Assembly (NCBI RefSeq): GCF_900105995.1
Contig: NZ_LT629785.1
Span: 1,178,001 to 1,242,000 of the forward strand
DNA: 64,000 nt
Reading direction: 5' to 3'
From: Pseudomonas pohangensis
GTDB taxonomy: Bacteria; Pseudomonadota; Gammaproteobacteria; Pseudomonadales; Pseudomonadaceae
Shown: piece by piece, positions 1-8,991 of the stretch
Numbering within the stretch: the first letter of the stretch is position 1
Layout of the letters: each line of letters begins with the position of its first letter
The notes under the pieces: model-generated
What the model was told of the DNA's origin: nothing
What the model saw: the letters and a program-made list of their open reading frames with translations, nothing else
The model's database searches: none
Program-made: the position numbers and the translations under genes

Positions 1-103
1 GGCCAGTATATCTGCGCAGCGTGGACGGGTCGCTGGCCAGCTGTTGCCCGCGCGTGCAGCGGGCAGGGCTGACAGGTCAGCTGCACGCCATCGGCATTGC
101 CCC

Positions 104-496
104 TCAGCAGTTGCTGCAGGCCGGGGTCTGTTGCGCGGCAACGGCATGACTGAGCTTTTCGTAGCCGCCAGCGTTGGTCACATTGTGATAACCCAGTTCA
201 TGCAGGGTCTGCTGGGCAATGCCCGAGCGCCTGCCGCTGCGGCAATAGAGAACAATCGGCTGGTTCTTGTCCGGTGCGATGGCGGCTATCTGTCCGGCGA
301 TCCGGTCGAACTCGATCTGCCGGGCTCCGGGCAGCGCGCCCTGGGCGAACTCCTCGGGTGTGCGCACATCGATAAGGATGGCATCCGGCTGGCTCAGGGC
401 ATTCAGAACCACCCGTTCATCAGCGGTTTCGGCCAGAACGGGGCCGCCGAGCAGTACCAGCAGGGATAAAGGCAAGGCAAGCAGAAGGGCGCGCAT
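104..496 (-). CDS. Periplasmic rhodanese-like sulfurtransferase
   Basis: A 130-aa single-domain rhodanese. Residues 1-22 form a hydrophobic signal peptide ending in VLA, so the protein is probably exported. The rhodanese signature follows: DVRTPEEF (about 43-50) and the active-site loop YCRSGRR with catalytic Cys85. Family members of this PspE type move sulfane sulfur from thiosulfate or a polysulfide to an acceptor. The protein ends in CSNC, an extra C-terminal CxxC pair that is not part of the usual fold and could bind metal or form a disulfide. The gene stands alone and faces away from the thiolase gene. Family assignment is firm; the physiological substrate is unknown. Confidence 0.88.
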   Translation of the reverse strand: MRALLLALPLSLLVLLGGPVLAETADERVVLNALSQPDAILIDVRTPEEFAQGALPGARQIEFDRIAGQIAAIAPDKNQPIVLYCRSGRRSGIAQQTLHELGYHNVTNAGGYEKLSHAVAAQQTPACSNC

Positions 497-715
497 GTGA
501 GTCTCCTTCGGGGGGTGGGTCTGGTTACGCTATCACAGCGCGTGGTTCTGGCGTATGGCCGGTGCGGTCAGGCGGATGTCAGCGCCATGGCACTGAGCCC
601 AGTGGTCAATCGGCTTGAGCGCATTGGTCATTGAGTGCCATGGTGGTGCGGTTAAGGTGTAGCTAACGGGTAAATTTTCTTTTTACCTGCGGATCAATCG
701 CAACGAGAGAAGGCC

Positions 716-1921
716 ATGACCGAAGCATATATTTTTGATGCCGTGCGTACCCCGCGTGGCAAGGGCAAGAAAGACGGCGCGCTGCACAGCGTCAAGCCGG
801 TTGATCTGGTAGCCGGGCTGCTGCGCGCGCTGCAAGTGCGCAACCAGCTGGATACCAGCCAGGTTGACGATATCGTGCTCGGTTGCGTGACGCCGGTAGG
901 CGATCAGGGAGCCGATATTGCCAAGACCGCGGCGTTCGTCGCCGATTGGGACGAGAGCGTATCGGGCCAGCAACTCAACCGTTTCTGCGCTTCGGGCCTC
1001 GAGGCGGTCAATCTGGCGGCGATGAAAGTGCGTTCCGGTTTCGAGGATCTGGTGGTTGCCGGTGGCGTGGAGTCGATGTCACGGGTGCCAATGGGCTCCG
1101 ATGGCGGCGCCTGGGCCCTGGATCCGGCCACCAACCTGCACACCGGCTTTGCTCCGCAGGGCATTGGCGCCGATCTGATCGCCACTCTGGAAGGCTTCTC
1201 CCGTGAAGACGTGGATGCCTTTGCCCTGCGCTCGCAAAAGAAGGCGGCGCGCGCCAGTGCCGATGGTTCGTTCAGCAAGTCGCTGATTCCGGTAACCGAC
1301 CAGAACGGCATCGTGATTCTCGATCACGACGAATTCATCCGCGGGGATTCCACTCCGGAAGGTCTGGGCAAGCTCAAGCCGAGCTTCGAGATGATGGGCC
1401 AGATGGGCTTCGATGCCACCGCGCTGCGCAAGTACTCGCATGTCGAGAAGATCAATCACGTGCACACGCCGGGCAACAGCTCGGGCATCGTCGATGGTTC
1501 CGCACTGATGCTGATCGGCAGCGAAGCCAAGGGCAAGGAGCTGGGCCTCAAGCCACGGGCGCGCATCGTCGCGACTGCCGTGACCAGTACCGATCCGACC
1601 ATCATGCTCACCGGCCCGGCGCCGGCCACGCGCAAGGCGCTGGCCAAGGCCGGCATGCAGGCCAGCGATATCGACCTGTTCGAAGTCAATGAAGCCTTCG
1701 CCTCGGTGGTGATGAAGTTCATGAAGGAAATGGGCGTGTCCGAGGACAAGGTCAACGTCAATGGCGGCTCGATCGCCATGGGCCACCCGCTGGGCGCCAC
1801 CGGTTGCGCGATTCTCGGCACCCTGCTCGACGAGCTGGAGAAGCGCCAGCTGCGCTATGGCCTGGCCACGCTCTGTGTGGGCGGCGGCATGGGTATCGCG
1901 ACGATTATCGAGCGCGTGTAG
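716..1921 (+). CDS. Acetyl-CoA C-acyltransferase (thiolase), beta-oxidation type
   Basis: A 401-aa thiolase that cleaves 3-ketoacyl-CoA with CoA to acetyl-CoA and a shortened acyl-CoA. The nucleophile Cys91 lies in NRFCASG, and the C-terminal half has GHPLGATG (about 355) and CVGGGMG, the two other catalytic motifs. Length is normal for the family. An AGAGAAGG stretch precedes the ATG. The next gene on the same strand is a hydratase/dehydrogenase fusion, so the two probably form a beta-oxidation complex. The pair resembles the second, non-FadAB thiolase/dehydrogenase pair of Pseudomonas more than canonical fadBA, because here the thiolase comes first. A REP pair overlaps the stop codon. Chain-length preference cannot be read from sequence. 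Confidence 0.93.
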   Translation: MTEAYIFDAVRTPRGKGKKDGALHSVKPVDLVAGLLRALQVRNQLDTSQVDDIVLGCVTPVGDQGADIAKTAAFVADWDESVSGQQLNRFCASGLEAVNLAAMKVRSGFEDLVVAGGVESMSRVPMGSDGGAWALDPATNLHTGFAPQGIGADLIATLEGFSREDVDAFALRSQKKAARASADGSFSKSLIPVTDQNGIVILDHDEFIRGDSTPEGLGKLKPSFEMMGQMGFDATALRKYSHVEKINHVHTPGNSSGIVDGSALMLIGSEAKGKELGLKPRARIVATAVTSTDPTIMLTGPAPATRKALAKAGMQASDIDLFEVNEAFASVVMKFMKEMGVSEDKVNVNGGSIAMGHPLGATGCAILGTLLDELEKRQLRYGLATLCVGGGMGIATIIERV

Positions 1922-1976
1922 GAGCCAGCTTGCTGGCGATTCGTCACGACCCTGATCGCGAGCAAGCTCGCTCCTA
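1919..1976. repeat. REP pair (REPIN-like inverted repeat)
   Basis: Two copies of the Pseudomonas REP motif face each other. TAGGAGCCAGCTTGCTGGCG starts at 1919, and its near-perfect reverse complement around GCGAGCAAGCTCGCTCCTA ends near 1976. Each copy is itself a short hairpin, and together they can form a cruciform. The first copy includes the TAG stop of the thiolase gene. Such elements are typical extragenic repeats of Pseudomonas and can stabilise or attenuate read-through into the downstream gene. Confidence 0.85.
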
Positions 1977-2012
1977 CAGGTCAGACAGCACAAGAAATTA
2001 CGGGAACAAAAA

Positions 2013-4157
2013 ATGACAGAAGCTATCCGTTACGAAAAAGGCCAGGACAATATCGTCGTCCTGACCATGGACATGCCCGGCCAGAGTGCCAACACCATGA
2101 ACGCGGAATACCGCGAAGCCATGGCCAAGATCGTCGACCGCCTGGAAGCCGAGAAAGACAGTATTACCGGGGTGATCCTCACCTCGGCGAAAAAGACCTT
2201 TTTTGCCGGCGGCGACCTGAATGAACTGATCAAGGTCAGCAAGGCCGACGCCAAGTCCTTCTACGACATGATCCTGCGGATCAAGGGCCAGTTGCGCCGT
2301 CTCGAATGTCTGGGCAAGCCGGTGGTGGCGGCGATCAACGGTGCGGCGCTGGGCGGCGGCTGGGAAATCGCCCTGGCCTGTCACCACCGTATCGCGCTGG
2401 ACAACCCGGGCGTGCAGATCGGCCTGCCGGAAGTGACCCTCGGCCTGCTGCCGGGCGGTGGCGGGGTGGTGCGCATGGTGCGTCTGCTCGGTCTGGAAAA
2501 GGCCCTGCCGTACCTGGCTGAAGGCAAGAAGGTGCGTCCGGATGCGGCGCTCAAGGCCGGGTTGATTCACGAGTTGGCGACCTCGGCGGAAGACATGCTG
2601 GCCAAGGCTCGCGCCTGGATTGCGGCCAATCCGGCCGCCGTGCAGCCGTGGGACGTCAAGGGCTACAAGATCCCCGGCGGCACCCCGAGTACACCTGCCG
2701 TGGCACAGATGCTCAGCATCGCGCCGAGCGTGCTGCGCGCCAAGACCCAGGGCTGCTTCCCGGCCCCTGAGAAAATCATGTGTGCTGCGGTTGAAGGCGC
2801 ACAGGTTGATTTCGATACCGCGCAGATCATCGAGGCGCGTTATTTCACCGAGCTGACCACCGGCCAGGTGGCGAAAAACATGATTGGCACCTTCTGGTTC
2901 CAGCTCAATGAAATCAACGCCGGCAGTTCGCGGCCGCAGGGCTTGCCCAGGTACGTGACGAAAAAGGTTGGTGTACTGGGTGCCGGCATGATGGGTGCGG
3001 GCATCGCTTACGTCAGCGCTGCCGCCGGCATCGAAGTGGTGCTCAAGGATGTCTCGCTAGAGGCGGCGGAGAAGGGCAAGAACTACTCGGCCAAACTGCT
3101 CGACAAGAAAGTTTCCCGTGGCCAGATGACCACCGAGAAGCGCGAGGCCTTTCTCGCCCTGATCAAGCCGACGGTCAGCGATGCCGACTTTGAAGGTTGC
3201 GACCTGATCATCGAGGCGGTGTTTGAAGACCGCAACCTCAAGGCCAAGGTTACCGCGGCTGCCGAAGCGGCGGCATTGCCGGATGCGGTGATTGCTTCCA
3301 ACACCTCGACGCTGCCGATTACCGGTCTGGCTAGCGCAATAGAGCAGCAGCAGCGCTTTATCGGCCTGCACTTCTTCAGCCCGGTAGACAAGATGCCGCT
3401 GGTGGAAATCATCTGCGGCGAAAAGACCAGCGACGAAACCCTGGCGCGCGGTTTTGACTACGTCATGCAGATCAAGAAGACGCCGATCGTGGTCAGCGAC
3501 AGCCGTGGCTTCTTCACCTCGCGGGTATTCGGCACCTTCACCAATGAAGGTCTGGCCATGCTCGGTGAAGGCGTTAGCGCCGCCATGATCGAAACCGAGA
3601 CACGCAAGGCCGGTATGCCGGTCGGGCCGCTGGCAATCAGCGACGAAGTGTCGATGAGCCTGCAACAGCATATCCGCCAGCAAACCATCAAGGATCTGGC
3701 GGCCGAAGGCAAGCAGATGCCGGAGCATCCGGCCTACGCGGTGATCGACGTGATGCTTGGCGAGTTCAATCGTCCGGGCAAGGCTGCCGGCGCGGGCTTC
3801 TACGAGTACCCCGAAGGTGGCAAGAAGTTCCTCTGGCCGGGGCTCAGGGAGCGTTTCGAGAAGGCCGACCGGCAGATCTCCCAGGAAGACGTGCGTGACC
3901 GCATCCTGTTCATTCAGGCGCTGGAAACCGTGCGTTGTCTGGAAGAGGGCGTGCTGCGCTCGGTAGCCGATGCCAACATCGGTTCGATCTTCGGTATCGG
4001 TTTCGCGGCCTGGACCGGTGGTGCGCTGCAGTTCATCAACCAGTACGGGGTGCAGGACTTTGTCGCCCGCGCCCAGTACCTGGCCGAGCAGTACGGCGAG
4101 CGCTTCCTGCCGCCGGCACTGCTGCTGGAGAAAGCCGCCAAAGGCGAGACGTTCTGA
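2013..4157 (+). CDS. 3-hydroxyacyl-CoA dehydrogenase / enoyl-CoA hydratase fusion (FadJ/FadB-like)
   Basis: A 714-aa multifunctional beta-oxidation enzyme that hydrates enoyl-CoA and oxidises the 3-hydroxyacyl-CoA with NAD+. The N-terminal crotonase domain (about 1-200) has GGDLNEL and the oxyanion-hole region NGAALGGGWE. The NAD-binding domain begins near 320 with VLGAGMMGAGIAY. Catalytic HFFSPVDKMPLVEII lies near 450, followed by the two C-terminal dehydrogenase domains. The length matches alpha subunits of the trifunctional complex. It follows the thiolase by 91 bp containing a REP pair and ends before a strong terminator, so the two genes form one unit. Confidence 0.93.
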   Translation: MTEAIRYEKGQDNIVVLTMDMPGQSANTMNAEYREAMAKIVDRLEAEKDSITGVILTSAKKTFFAGGDLNELIKVSKADAKSFYDMILRIKGQLRRLECLGKPVVAAINGAALGGGWEIALACHHRIALDNPGVQIGLPEVTLGLLPGGGGVVRMVRLLGLEKALPYLAEGKKVRPDAALKAGLIHELATSAEDMLAKARAWIAANPAAVQPWDVKGYKIPGGTPSTPAVAQMLSIAPSVLRAKTQGCFPAPEKIMCAAVEGAQVDFDTAQIIEARYFTELTTGQVAKNMIGTFWFQLNEINAGSSRPQGLPRYVTKKVGVLGAGMMGAGIAYVSAAAGIEVVLKDVSLEAAEKGKNYSAKLLDKKVSRGQMTTEKREAFLALIKPTVSDADFEGCDLIIEAVFEDRNLKAKVTAAAEAAALPDAVIASNTSTLPITGLASAIEQQQRFIGLHFFSPVDKMPLVEIICGEKTSDETLARGFDYVMQIKKTPIVVSDSRGFFTSRVFGTFTNEGLAMLGEGVSAAMIETETRKAGMPVGPLAISDEVSMSLQQHIRQQTIKDLAAEGKQMPEHPAYAVIDVMLGEFNRPGKAAGAGFYEYPEGGKKFLWPGLRERFEKADRQISQEDVRDRILFIQALETVRCLEEGVLRSVADANIGSIFGIGFAAWTGGALQFINQYGVQDFVARAQYLAEQYGERFLPPALLLEKAAKGETF

Positions 4158-4175
4158 GCCACTGAACGGAAAGAC

Positions 4176-4204
4176 AAAACCGGCTATTTGGCCGGTTTTG
4201 TTTA
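4176..4204 (+). terminator. Rho-independent terminator of the thiolase/dehydrogenase pair
   Basis: A 9-bp perfect stem, AAAACCGGC and GCCGGTTTT, encloses a 6-nt loop and is followed by GTTT. It lies 18 bp after the stop codon. The A-rich 5' side also allows function in the opposite direction. Confidence 0.85.
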
Positions 4205-4287
4205 TTCTGAAGCAGCTGATTGATTGCTACCGGGCTCTGCGCTGGAATGCAGTTTCTGACGCTCCGGGGTCAGTCAGGGCTCACTTT

Positions 4288-5244
4288 TCAGGCCTGATTG
4301 CGGTAGGCGAGAATCGCCGCGGCGAGGTCTTCACGCGAGTCGCCGACCGACTTGAACAGGGTCACCGCCTGTTCTGCGTCCTCCAGGCCGGTGCGACCGG
4401 CGTGCTGACCGCGGCACAGTTCGGCGAGTTCGGCGAGAATCTTGTCGGCGCGGATCGCACCTTCGCGGATCGGCAGGATCAGGTCGCCGGTCTCGCTCAG
4501 CGCCCCGGCGCGGGTATCGACGAACACCGCGCAGCGTTGCATGGCGGCGCTGTCGGTTTCGCGCATGCCCGGGGTGAAGCTGCCGACCAGATCGAGGTGG
4601 GCGCCGGGCTTGAGCCAGTCGCCGAATATGACTGGCTCGGTTGCCAGGGTCGCGCAGCTGATGATGTCGGCCTCACCGGCAACTTCCTGCAGTTGTGCGG
4701 TGCTGCAGACGCGGGCATCGATGTCGCTGGCGCGCAATTCGGCCACCAGCGATGCCGAGGCCGCTTCATTGCGGTTCCATACCTGCACGCTCTGGATCGG
4801 CCGGACGCTCATGTGCGCCGGGATCAGGTAGCGGCTCATGCGGCCGGCACCGACCATCAGCAGGTTGCGGGCATCCGTGCGGGACAGCAGGCTCGAAGCC
4901 AGCGCCGAGGCGGCGGCAGTGCGCCGGGCGGTCAATTCATTGCCGTCCAGCAGCGCCAGCGGAAGGCCGCTGTTGCCGCAACTGAGCATGTAGTGGCTGC
5001 TCAGACCGGGCAGTTTGCGCGTATTGTTGCCGGGGAACACGTTGACCTGCTTGACGCCGAGGTATTCGCCTTCGATCCAGGCCGGCATCAGTAGCAGGGT
5101 GGCTGCCGGTTCGCCTGGCACGTTGAGACTGTGATGGTGGCGAATCGGCGAGCGCACATCGTCGCGGATGAAGATGTCCCGCAGTGCCTCAATCAAACTG
5201 TCCCACGGCAGGGCGTTGCGTACCTGGTCGGCATTCAGTTGCAT
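4288..5244 (-). CDS. Ornithine cyclodeaminase / mu-crystallin family protein
   Basis: A 318-aa NAD(P)-dependent protein of the ornithine cyclodeaminase superfamily. Visible are the conserved lysine segment GVKQVNVFPGN (about 63-73), the ELTARRTAAASALAS helix, the Rossmann motif VGAGRMS (about 130) and the DLVGSFTPGMRE loop. The superfamily includes ornithine and lysine cyclodeaminases, alanine dehydrogenase and delta1-pyrroline-2-carboxylate reductases, and these cannot be separated by eye. The gene is monocistronic and convergent with the beta-oxidation pair. A role in amino-acid or imino-acid metabolism is likely. Confidence 0.85.
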   Translation of the reverse strand: MQLNADQVRNALPWDSLIEALRDIFIRDDVRSPIRHHHSLNVPGEPAATLLLMPAWIEGEYLGVKQVNVFPGNNTRKLPGLSSHYMLSCGNSGLPLALLDGNELTARRTAAASALASSLLSRTDARNLLMVGAGRMSRYLIPAHMSVRPIQSVQVWNRNEAASASLVAELRASDIDARVCSTAQLQEVAGEADIISCATLATEPVIFGDWLKPGAHLDLVGSFTPGMRETDSAAMQRCAVFVDTRAGALSETGDLILPIREGAIRADKILAELAELCRGQHAGRTGLEDAEQAVTLFKSVGDSREDLAAAILAYRNQA

Positions 5245-5388
5245 GCTGGCGCTTCCTGTTGGCGAGGTGTTTTTTCATGGTACCCAATTTTCGCTTTATG
5301 GCATTGAGTCTGCCGCTGCTGATCTGTAGCCAGCAGATCGCTACCGGCTAAAAACCCTGCCAAATCGCCTGCAACGGCTGCCCTAAGA

Positions 5389-5766
5389 TCAGCCTTCGGC
5401 TATTTTTGTGCTGCTGGCAAACAGCAACAGGCAGGCAACGCTGATTTCCACGGCAATCATTTGTCCCGCCAAAGCGGCATCGTGCAGCAGCCAGGCGAGT
5501 ATCCGCACAATCGCCACCGTTATCAGCATCAGCGCGGGCACATGGAACCAGCGGCGCTTGCCGGTGATCAGGGCAACCATGATCATCGTGCCGATGCTCA
5601 GAAAGCACACGGCCAGATCGGCCATTTGCGAGCTGCGCGCAATCCCTTCAAGCAGCGGCATGCCGAGTGATGCGGCAGCGGACTGCGGTTGAATAATCCA
5701 GCGCAAGCCGATCACCACAAACAGCAAAGCGGGCAGGGCGACCAATACACGTAATAATTTGTTCAA
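5389..5766 (-). CDS. Small integral membrane protein, four predicted TM helices
   Basis: I chose the TTG at 5766 (LNKLLRVLVALPALLF), giving 125 aa, because GGAG lies 8 nt upstream and because further upstream the frame loses its membrane-protein character. The protein is almost entirely hydrophobic, with about four TM segments: near 5-25, 45-65, 72-92 and 97-117. The loop between TM2 and TM3 has GKRRW. It looks like a conserved small Pseudomonas membrane protein of unknown function. No catalytic motif is visible. It sits between the cyclodeaminase-family gene and the divergent FAD oxidoreductase. Confidence 0.7.
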   Translation of the reverse strand: MNKLLRVLVALPALLFVVIGLRWIIQPQSAAASLGMPLLEGIARSSQMADLAVCFLSIGTMIMVALITGKRRWFHVPALMLITVAIVRILAWLLHDAALAGQMIAVEISVACLLLFASSTKIAEG

Positions 5767-6009
5767 GGGGTGACTCCGATGATGCTCTGGCTTGAGAGCA
5801 AAGTGACCTGCTGTGCAGACGTATGCCTGGAACAACATGGCTGGTGAGGTTGCGTCGTGCAGTGTGACAGGTTCTGAAATGGTGCCTTGTACCGGCTGGA
5901 GGCAGCGTTGGATGCCGAAAATCTGCTGGTTGAAGCGCGCCGCGCAAGACAGCCACTCGTCTCTGCACTTAGGCTATGCAGCATTATCAATCATTGCGGA
6001 GCCTGGCCA

Positions 6010-7416
6010 ATGCGCGACTGGCGTTCAATCAGTCTGTGGATGGATCAACTGGGCGAGCAGCTGACGCCACGCCCTGCGCTAAGCGGTTCGCTGGACGTCG
6101 ACGTCGCCATTATCGGTGCCGGTTACACCGGCTTGTGGACGGCTTACTACCTCAAGCAGCTGGATCCTGCGTTGCGCATTGCGATCGTTGAAGCCGAGAT
6201 CGCCGGCTTTGGTGCTTCCGGGCGCAATGGTGGCTGGCTGATGGGCAATATCCTTGGCGAAGACCAGCTGCTGGCCGGTTTGTCTGCCGAGCGGCGCCGG
6301 GCCGGTTATGCGCTGCTGCACGGCATTCCGGACGAGGTTGGGCGGGTCATCCGCCAAGAGGGTATCGACTGCGATTACCGCAAGGGCGGCGTGCTGTATT
6401 GCGCGGCGCGCTATCCGGAACAACTGCCGCGTTTGCAGGCACAGTTGCAGGCGCTGCGCCACGAGGGACTGGGCGAGCAGGACTACCGCTGGCTGGATAC
6501 CGCCGAGCTGGGACAGCAGGTGCGGATCAACGGTGCCTATGGCGGCCTGTTCAGTCCGCACTGCGCGACCATCCAGCCGGCCAAGCTGGTGCGCGGGCTG
6601 GCGGCCTGCGTCGAGCGACTGGGGGTGCAGATTTTCGAGGGCAGTCCGGTCAGCCACTGGCAGCCGGGCCGGTTGGTCACTGCCTGCGGTGAAGTGCGCG
6701 CGCAATGGCTGGTGCCGGCGATCGAGGGCTATGCCGCCAGCCTGCCGCCGCTGGATCGCCACCATCTGGCGGTGCAGAGCCTGCTGGTGGCGACCGAGCC
6801 GCTCAGTGAAGAAGTTTGGGCAGAGATTGGCCTGGCGCAGGGGCAAGCCTTCAGCGAGAACAGCCGGCAGGTCACCTACGGCCAGCGCACGCTGGATAAT
6901 CGTCTGGTATTCGGTGCGCGCGGCGGCTATCGCTTTGGCGGCCGTTTGCGCACCGATTTCAATCTGACGGAAGAGGAGCGAGGCCTGCGTCGCTACCTGT
7001 TCAGCGAACTGTTTCCGCAGCTGCGCGATGTGCGTATCACCCATGCCTGGGGTGGCAATCTGGGCATGGCGCGGCGTTTCCGGCCGCACATGCTGCGCGA
7101 TCCGGCCTACCGTGTGGTACTGGCTGGCGGCTATGGCGGTGAGGGCGTGGGTGCGACCAATCTGGCGGGTCGCACCCTCGCCGATCTGATTCTCGGGCAC
7201 GACAGCAATCTGCTGCAGCAACCCTGGGTGCAAGCGAACAGGCGTATCGACCAGCTGCCGCGCTGGGAGCCGGAACCGCTACGCTGGTTGGGCTACAACG
7301 CGATCATTCGCAGCTTTGTGGCGGAAGACAGGGTGCTGGCTGATCCGCGTTCAGCGCGCTGGCGGCGCAAACTGGTGCAGTGGTGGGCCCGCTTTATGGA
7401 AAGCCTGATGCGTTGA
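6010..7416 (+). CDS. FAD-dependent amine/amino-acid oxidoreductase (DadA/PuuB-like)
   Basis: A 468-aa flavoprotein of the DAO family. The N-terminal dinucleotide-binding motif is VAIIGAGYTGLWTAYYLK (about residues 31-48), followed by EAEIAGFGASGRNGGW, the second FAD contact. The C-terminal FAD motif is LAGGYGGEGVGATNLAGR. I chose the ATG at 6010 because GGAG precedes it and the MRDWRSISLWMDQL start looks like homologues; the frame remains open upstream to 5887. Relatives oxidise gamma-glutamylputrescine or other amines. The nearby class-I glutamine amidotransferases support amine metabolism only weakly, since they are not PuuD-like. Confidence 0.85.
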   Translation: MRDWRSISLWMDQLGEQLTPRPALSGSLDVDVAIIGAGYTGLWTAYYLKQLDPALRIAIVEAEIAGFGASGRNGGWLMGNILGEDQLLAGLSAERRRAGYALLHGIPDEVGRVIRQEGIDCDYRKGGVLYCAARYPEQLPRLQAQLQALRHEGLGEQDYRWLDTAELGQQVRINGAYGGLFSPHCATIQPAKLVRGLAACVERLGVQIFEGSPVSHWQPGRLVTACGEVRAQWLVPAIEGYAASLPPLDRHHLAVQSLLVATEPLSEEVWAEIGLAQGQAFSENSRQVTYGQRTLDNRLVFGARGGYRFGGRLRTDFNLTEEERGLRRYLFSELFPQLRDVRITHAWGGNLGMARRFRPHMLRDPAYRVVLAGGYGGEGVGATNLAGRTLADLILGHDSNLLQQPWVQANRRIDQLPRWEPEPLRWLGYNAIIRSFVAEDRVLADPRSARWRRKLVQWWARFMESLMR

Positions 7417-7455
7417 GGCGGGTTTGAGCTGTAGTCGGGCGGCGAATGTCGTGGA

Positions 7456-7480
7456 GCATCGCGAGAGGCTCGCTCCTGCA
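7456..7480. repeat. Single REP element
   Basis: GCATCGCGAGAGGCTCGCTC, ending in CTGCA, is a recognisable Pseudomonas REP hairpin (GCGAG/CTCGC stem). It lies between the FAD oxidoreductase and the first amidotransferase. Confidence 0.65.
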
Positions 7481-7621
7481 AAAAGCAGGCATCCGGGGTG
7501 TTCTTTTTTCTGATAGGAGCGTTTTATACTTTGCACACTTATCGTGCCTTGCTATCGTGGCGGGGCAGCAGATAACGGCTGTTTTTCTGTACTTTCCAGC
7601 TCTGGAGGTAACCACCCCGCA

Positions 7622-8344
7622 ATGGCCCTACGTATCTGCATTCTTGAAACAGACTTCATTAGCCCCGAATTTTACGAGGAGTACCACAGCTACGGGCGCA
7701 TGTTCCGGCAGTTGTTCTCCAAGCAGCCGATTCCGGCAGAATTCGAGGTGTTCAATGTGGTCGACGGGCATTACCCCGATGACAGCGAGCACTTCGATGC
7801 CTACCTGGTAACCGGCAGCAAGGCTGACTCGTTCGGCCCCGATCCCTGGATCCAGACCCTCAAGGCTTATTTGCTCAAGCGCTACCAGAACGGCGACAAG
7901 CTGCTCGGTGTGTGCTTTGGCCACCAGTTACTGGCGATCATTCTGGGTGGAACTACCGAGCGCTCCGAAAAGGGCTGGGGCATGGGCATCCATAGCTACC
8001 AGATGACCGAGACCAAGAGCTGGATGACTCCCGAAGTCAGCGATCTGAAGATGATCGCCGTACACAAGGATCAGGTCACGCGTTTGCCGGAAAATGCCAC
8101 GCTGATTGCCTCCAGCGAGTTTTGCCCCTATGCCGCCTACTCGGTCGGCGATCAGGTGCTGTGTTTCCAGGGACATCCGGAGTTCATCCACGATTTCTCC
8201 CGGGCCGTTATCGAGCTGCGCCGTCCGTTATTCAGCGAAACGCTTTACCAGCGCTCGGTGGATAGCCTGCGTCACGAACAACAGGGTGTCACCGTTGCCG
8301 AATGGATGATGCGTTTCGTGGCCGAAGGCAAACAGCCGGGCTGA
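7622..8344 (+). CDS. Class-I glutamine amidotransferase, paralogue 1
   Basis: A 240-aa stand-alone GATase1 domain. The nucleophile is Cys98 in GVCFGHQLL, and the His/Glu pair lies in CFQGHPEF (about 181-188). The ATG at 7622 is preceded by GGAGG at a spacing of 13 nt, and this GAGGTAACCA leader recurs before paralogue 2 at 8992. Proteins of this kind hydrolyse glutamine or a gamma-glutamyl compound and resemble the GMP-synthase GATase domain. The nucleophile elbow differs from PuuD-type hydrolases. It aligns without gaps with the 8992-9726 protein over nearly the full length, with more than half of positions identical by eye. The true substrate is unknown. Confidence 0.88.
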   Translation: MALRICILETDFISPEFYEEYHSYGRMFRQLFSKQPIPAEFEVFNVVDGHYPDDSEHFDAYLVTGSKADSFGPDPWIQTLKAYLLKRYQNGDKLLGVCFGHQLLAIILGGTTERSEKGWGMGIHSYQMTETKSWMTPEVSDLKMIAVHKDQVTRLPENATLIASSEFCPYAAYSVGDQVLCFQGHPEFIHDFSRAVIELRRPLFSETLYQRSVDSLRHEQQGVTVAEWMMRFVAEGKQPG

Positions 8345-8404
8345 TTTCCGGGCTGAGGCTGGCGCCAGCCTGTTAAGCTGGCGCCATGTCCTACGGAGTG
8401 ACCC

Positions 8405-8707
8405 ATGAAATTCATCCACCAGCGCGAGCACCTCAACGAAGACGATCTGGTCATCATTGATTGCTCGCAGACCTGCAATATCCGCCTGATGAACGATGCC
8501 AATTTCCGCAGTTTCAAGAATGGCGGCCGGCACAACTACCATGGTGGTGCCTTCGATACCTTCCCGGTGAAAATCACCGTGCCCAGCACCGGCTTCTGGA
8601 ATATCACCATCGACACCGTGAGCCGCAAGGCCGTAAGCCTCACGCACAAACCCAAACTGACCCACTCGATCAAAATTGTGCGTCGTTCAGGTTCCAAGCT
8701 CAGCTGA
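8405..8707 (+). CDS. DUF1883-family protein
   Basis: A 100-aa soluble protein, MKFIHQREHLNEDDLVII, with the central segment NGGRHNYHGGAFDTFPVKIT. This matches what I recall of the DUF1883 family, in which short proteins or domains of this kind occur alone or next to TIR domains. GGAG precedes the ATG at normal spacing. It lies 60 bp after amidotransferase 1, on the same strand and before the second amidotransferase. No enzymatic motif is visible and the function is unknown. Confidence 0.7.
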   Translation: MKFIHQREHLNEDDLVIIDCSQTCNIRLMNDANFRSFKNGGRHNYHGGAFDTFPVKITVPSTGFWNITIDTVSRKAVSLTHKPKLTHSIKIVRRSGSKLS

Positions 8708-8911
8708 GCGTTGGCACCTGAGGCAGCCTGCGAGAGCTGCATCCCTGCCGTATCGGGTATAAAAACAGATACCGCTGGTCACTTTTTACGGGTTGTGCAG
8801 TGGGGGCATCCAGAGGCTGCAAAGGCCGTGAAACGGCCCTCCCAGGGAATCGCTGGAACCCGCATGGCGCCTGATGCCGGGCCCATTTATCGCAGGTCTT
8901 GAAATCGTCTG

Positions 8912-8991
8912 TTTGCACAGGCGAAATGCTGTGTTAAAAAGCGCGCGTTTTTTCCATTCCTGTACCCGGCAAGAGGTAACCAGCCCCAACT
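8912..8991 (+). promoter_or_regulatory. Leader of amidotransferase 2 sharing motifs with paralogue 1 leader
   Basis: TTTGCACA at 8912 starts a dyad, CACAG...CTGTG, 80 nt before the ATG. TTTGCACA at 7530 starts a similar dyad, GCAC...GTGC, 92 nt before the first paralogue. Both leaders end in GAGGTAACCA followed by about 13 nt before the ATG. The shared elements could be a common regulator site plus RBS, or residue of the duplication. The rest of 8708-8991 shows no gene. Confidence 0.35.

Noticed and set aside
1..103. Continuation of the rhodanese gene in a shifted frame towards the window edge
   Set aside because: A frame reading LTCQPCPLHARA is open to position 1, but joining it would need a frameshift. 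The normal 130-aa length and clean stop of the rhodanese make this unnecessary.
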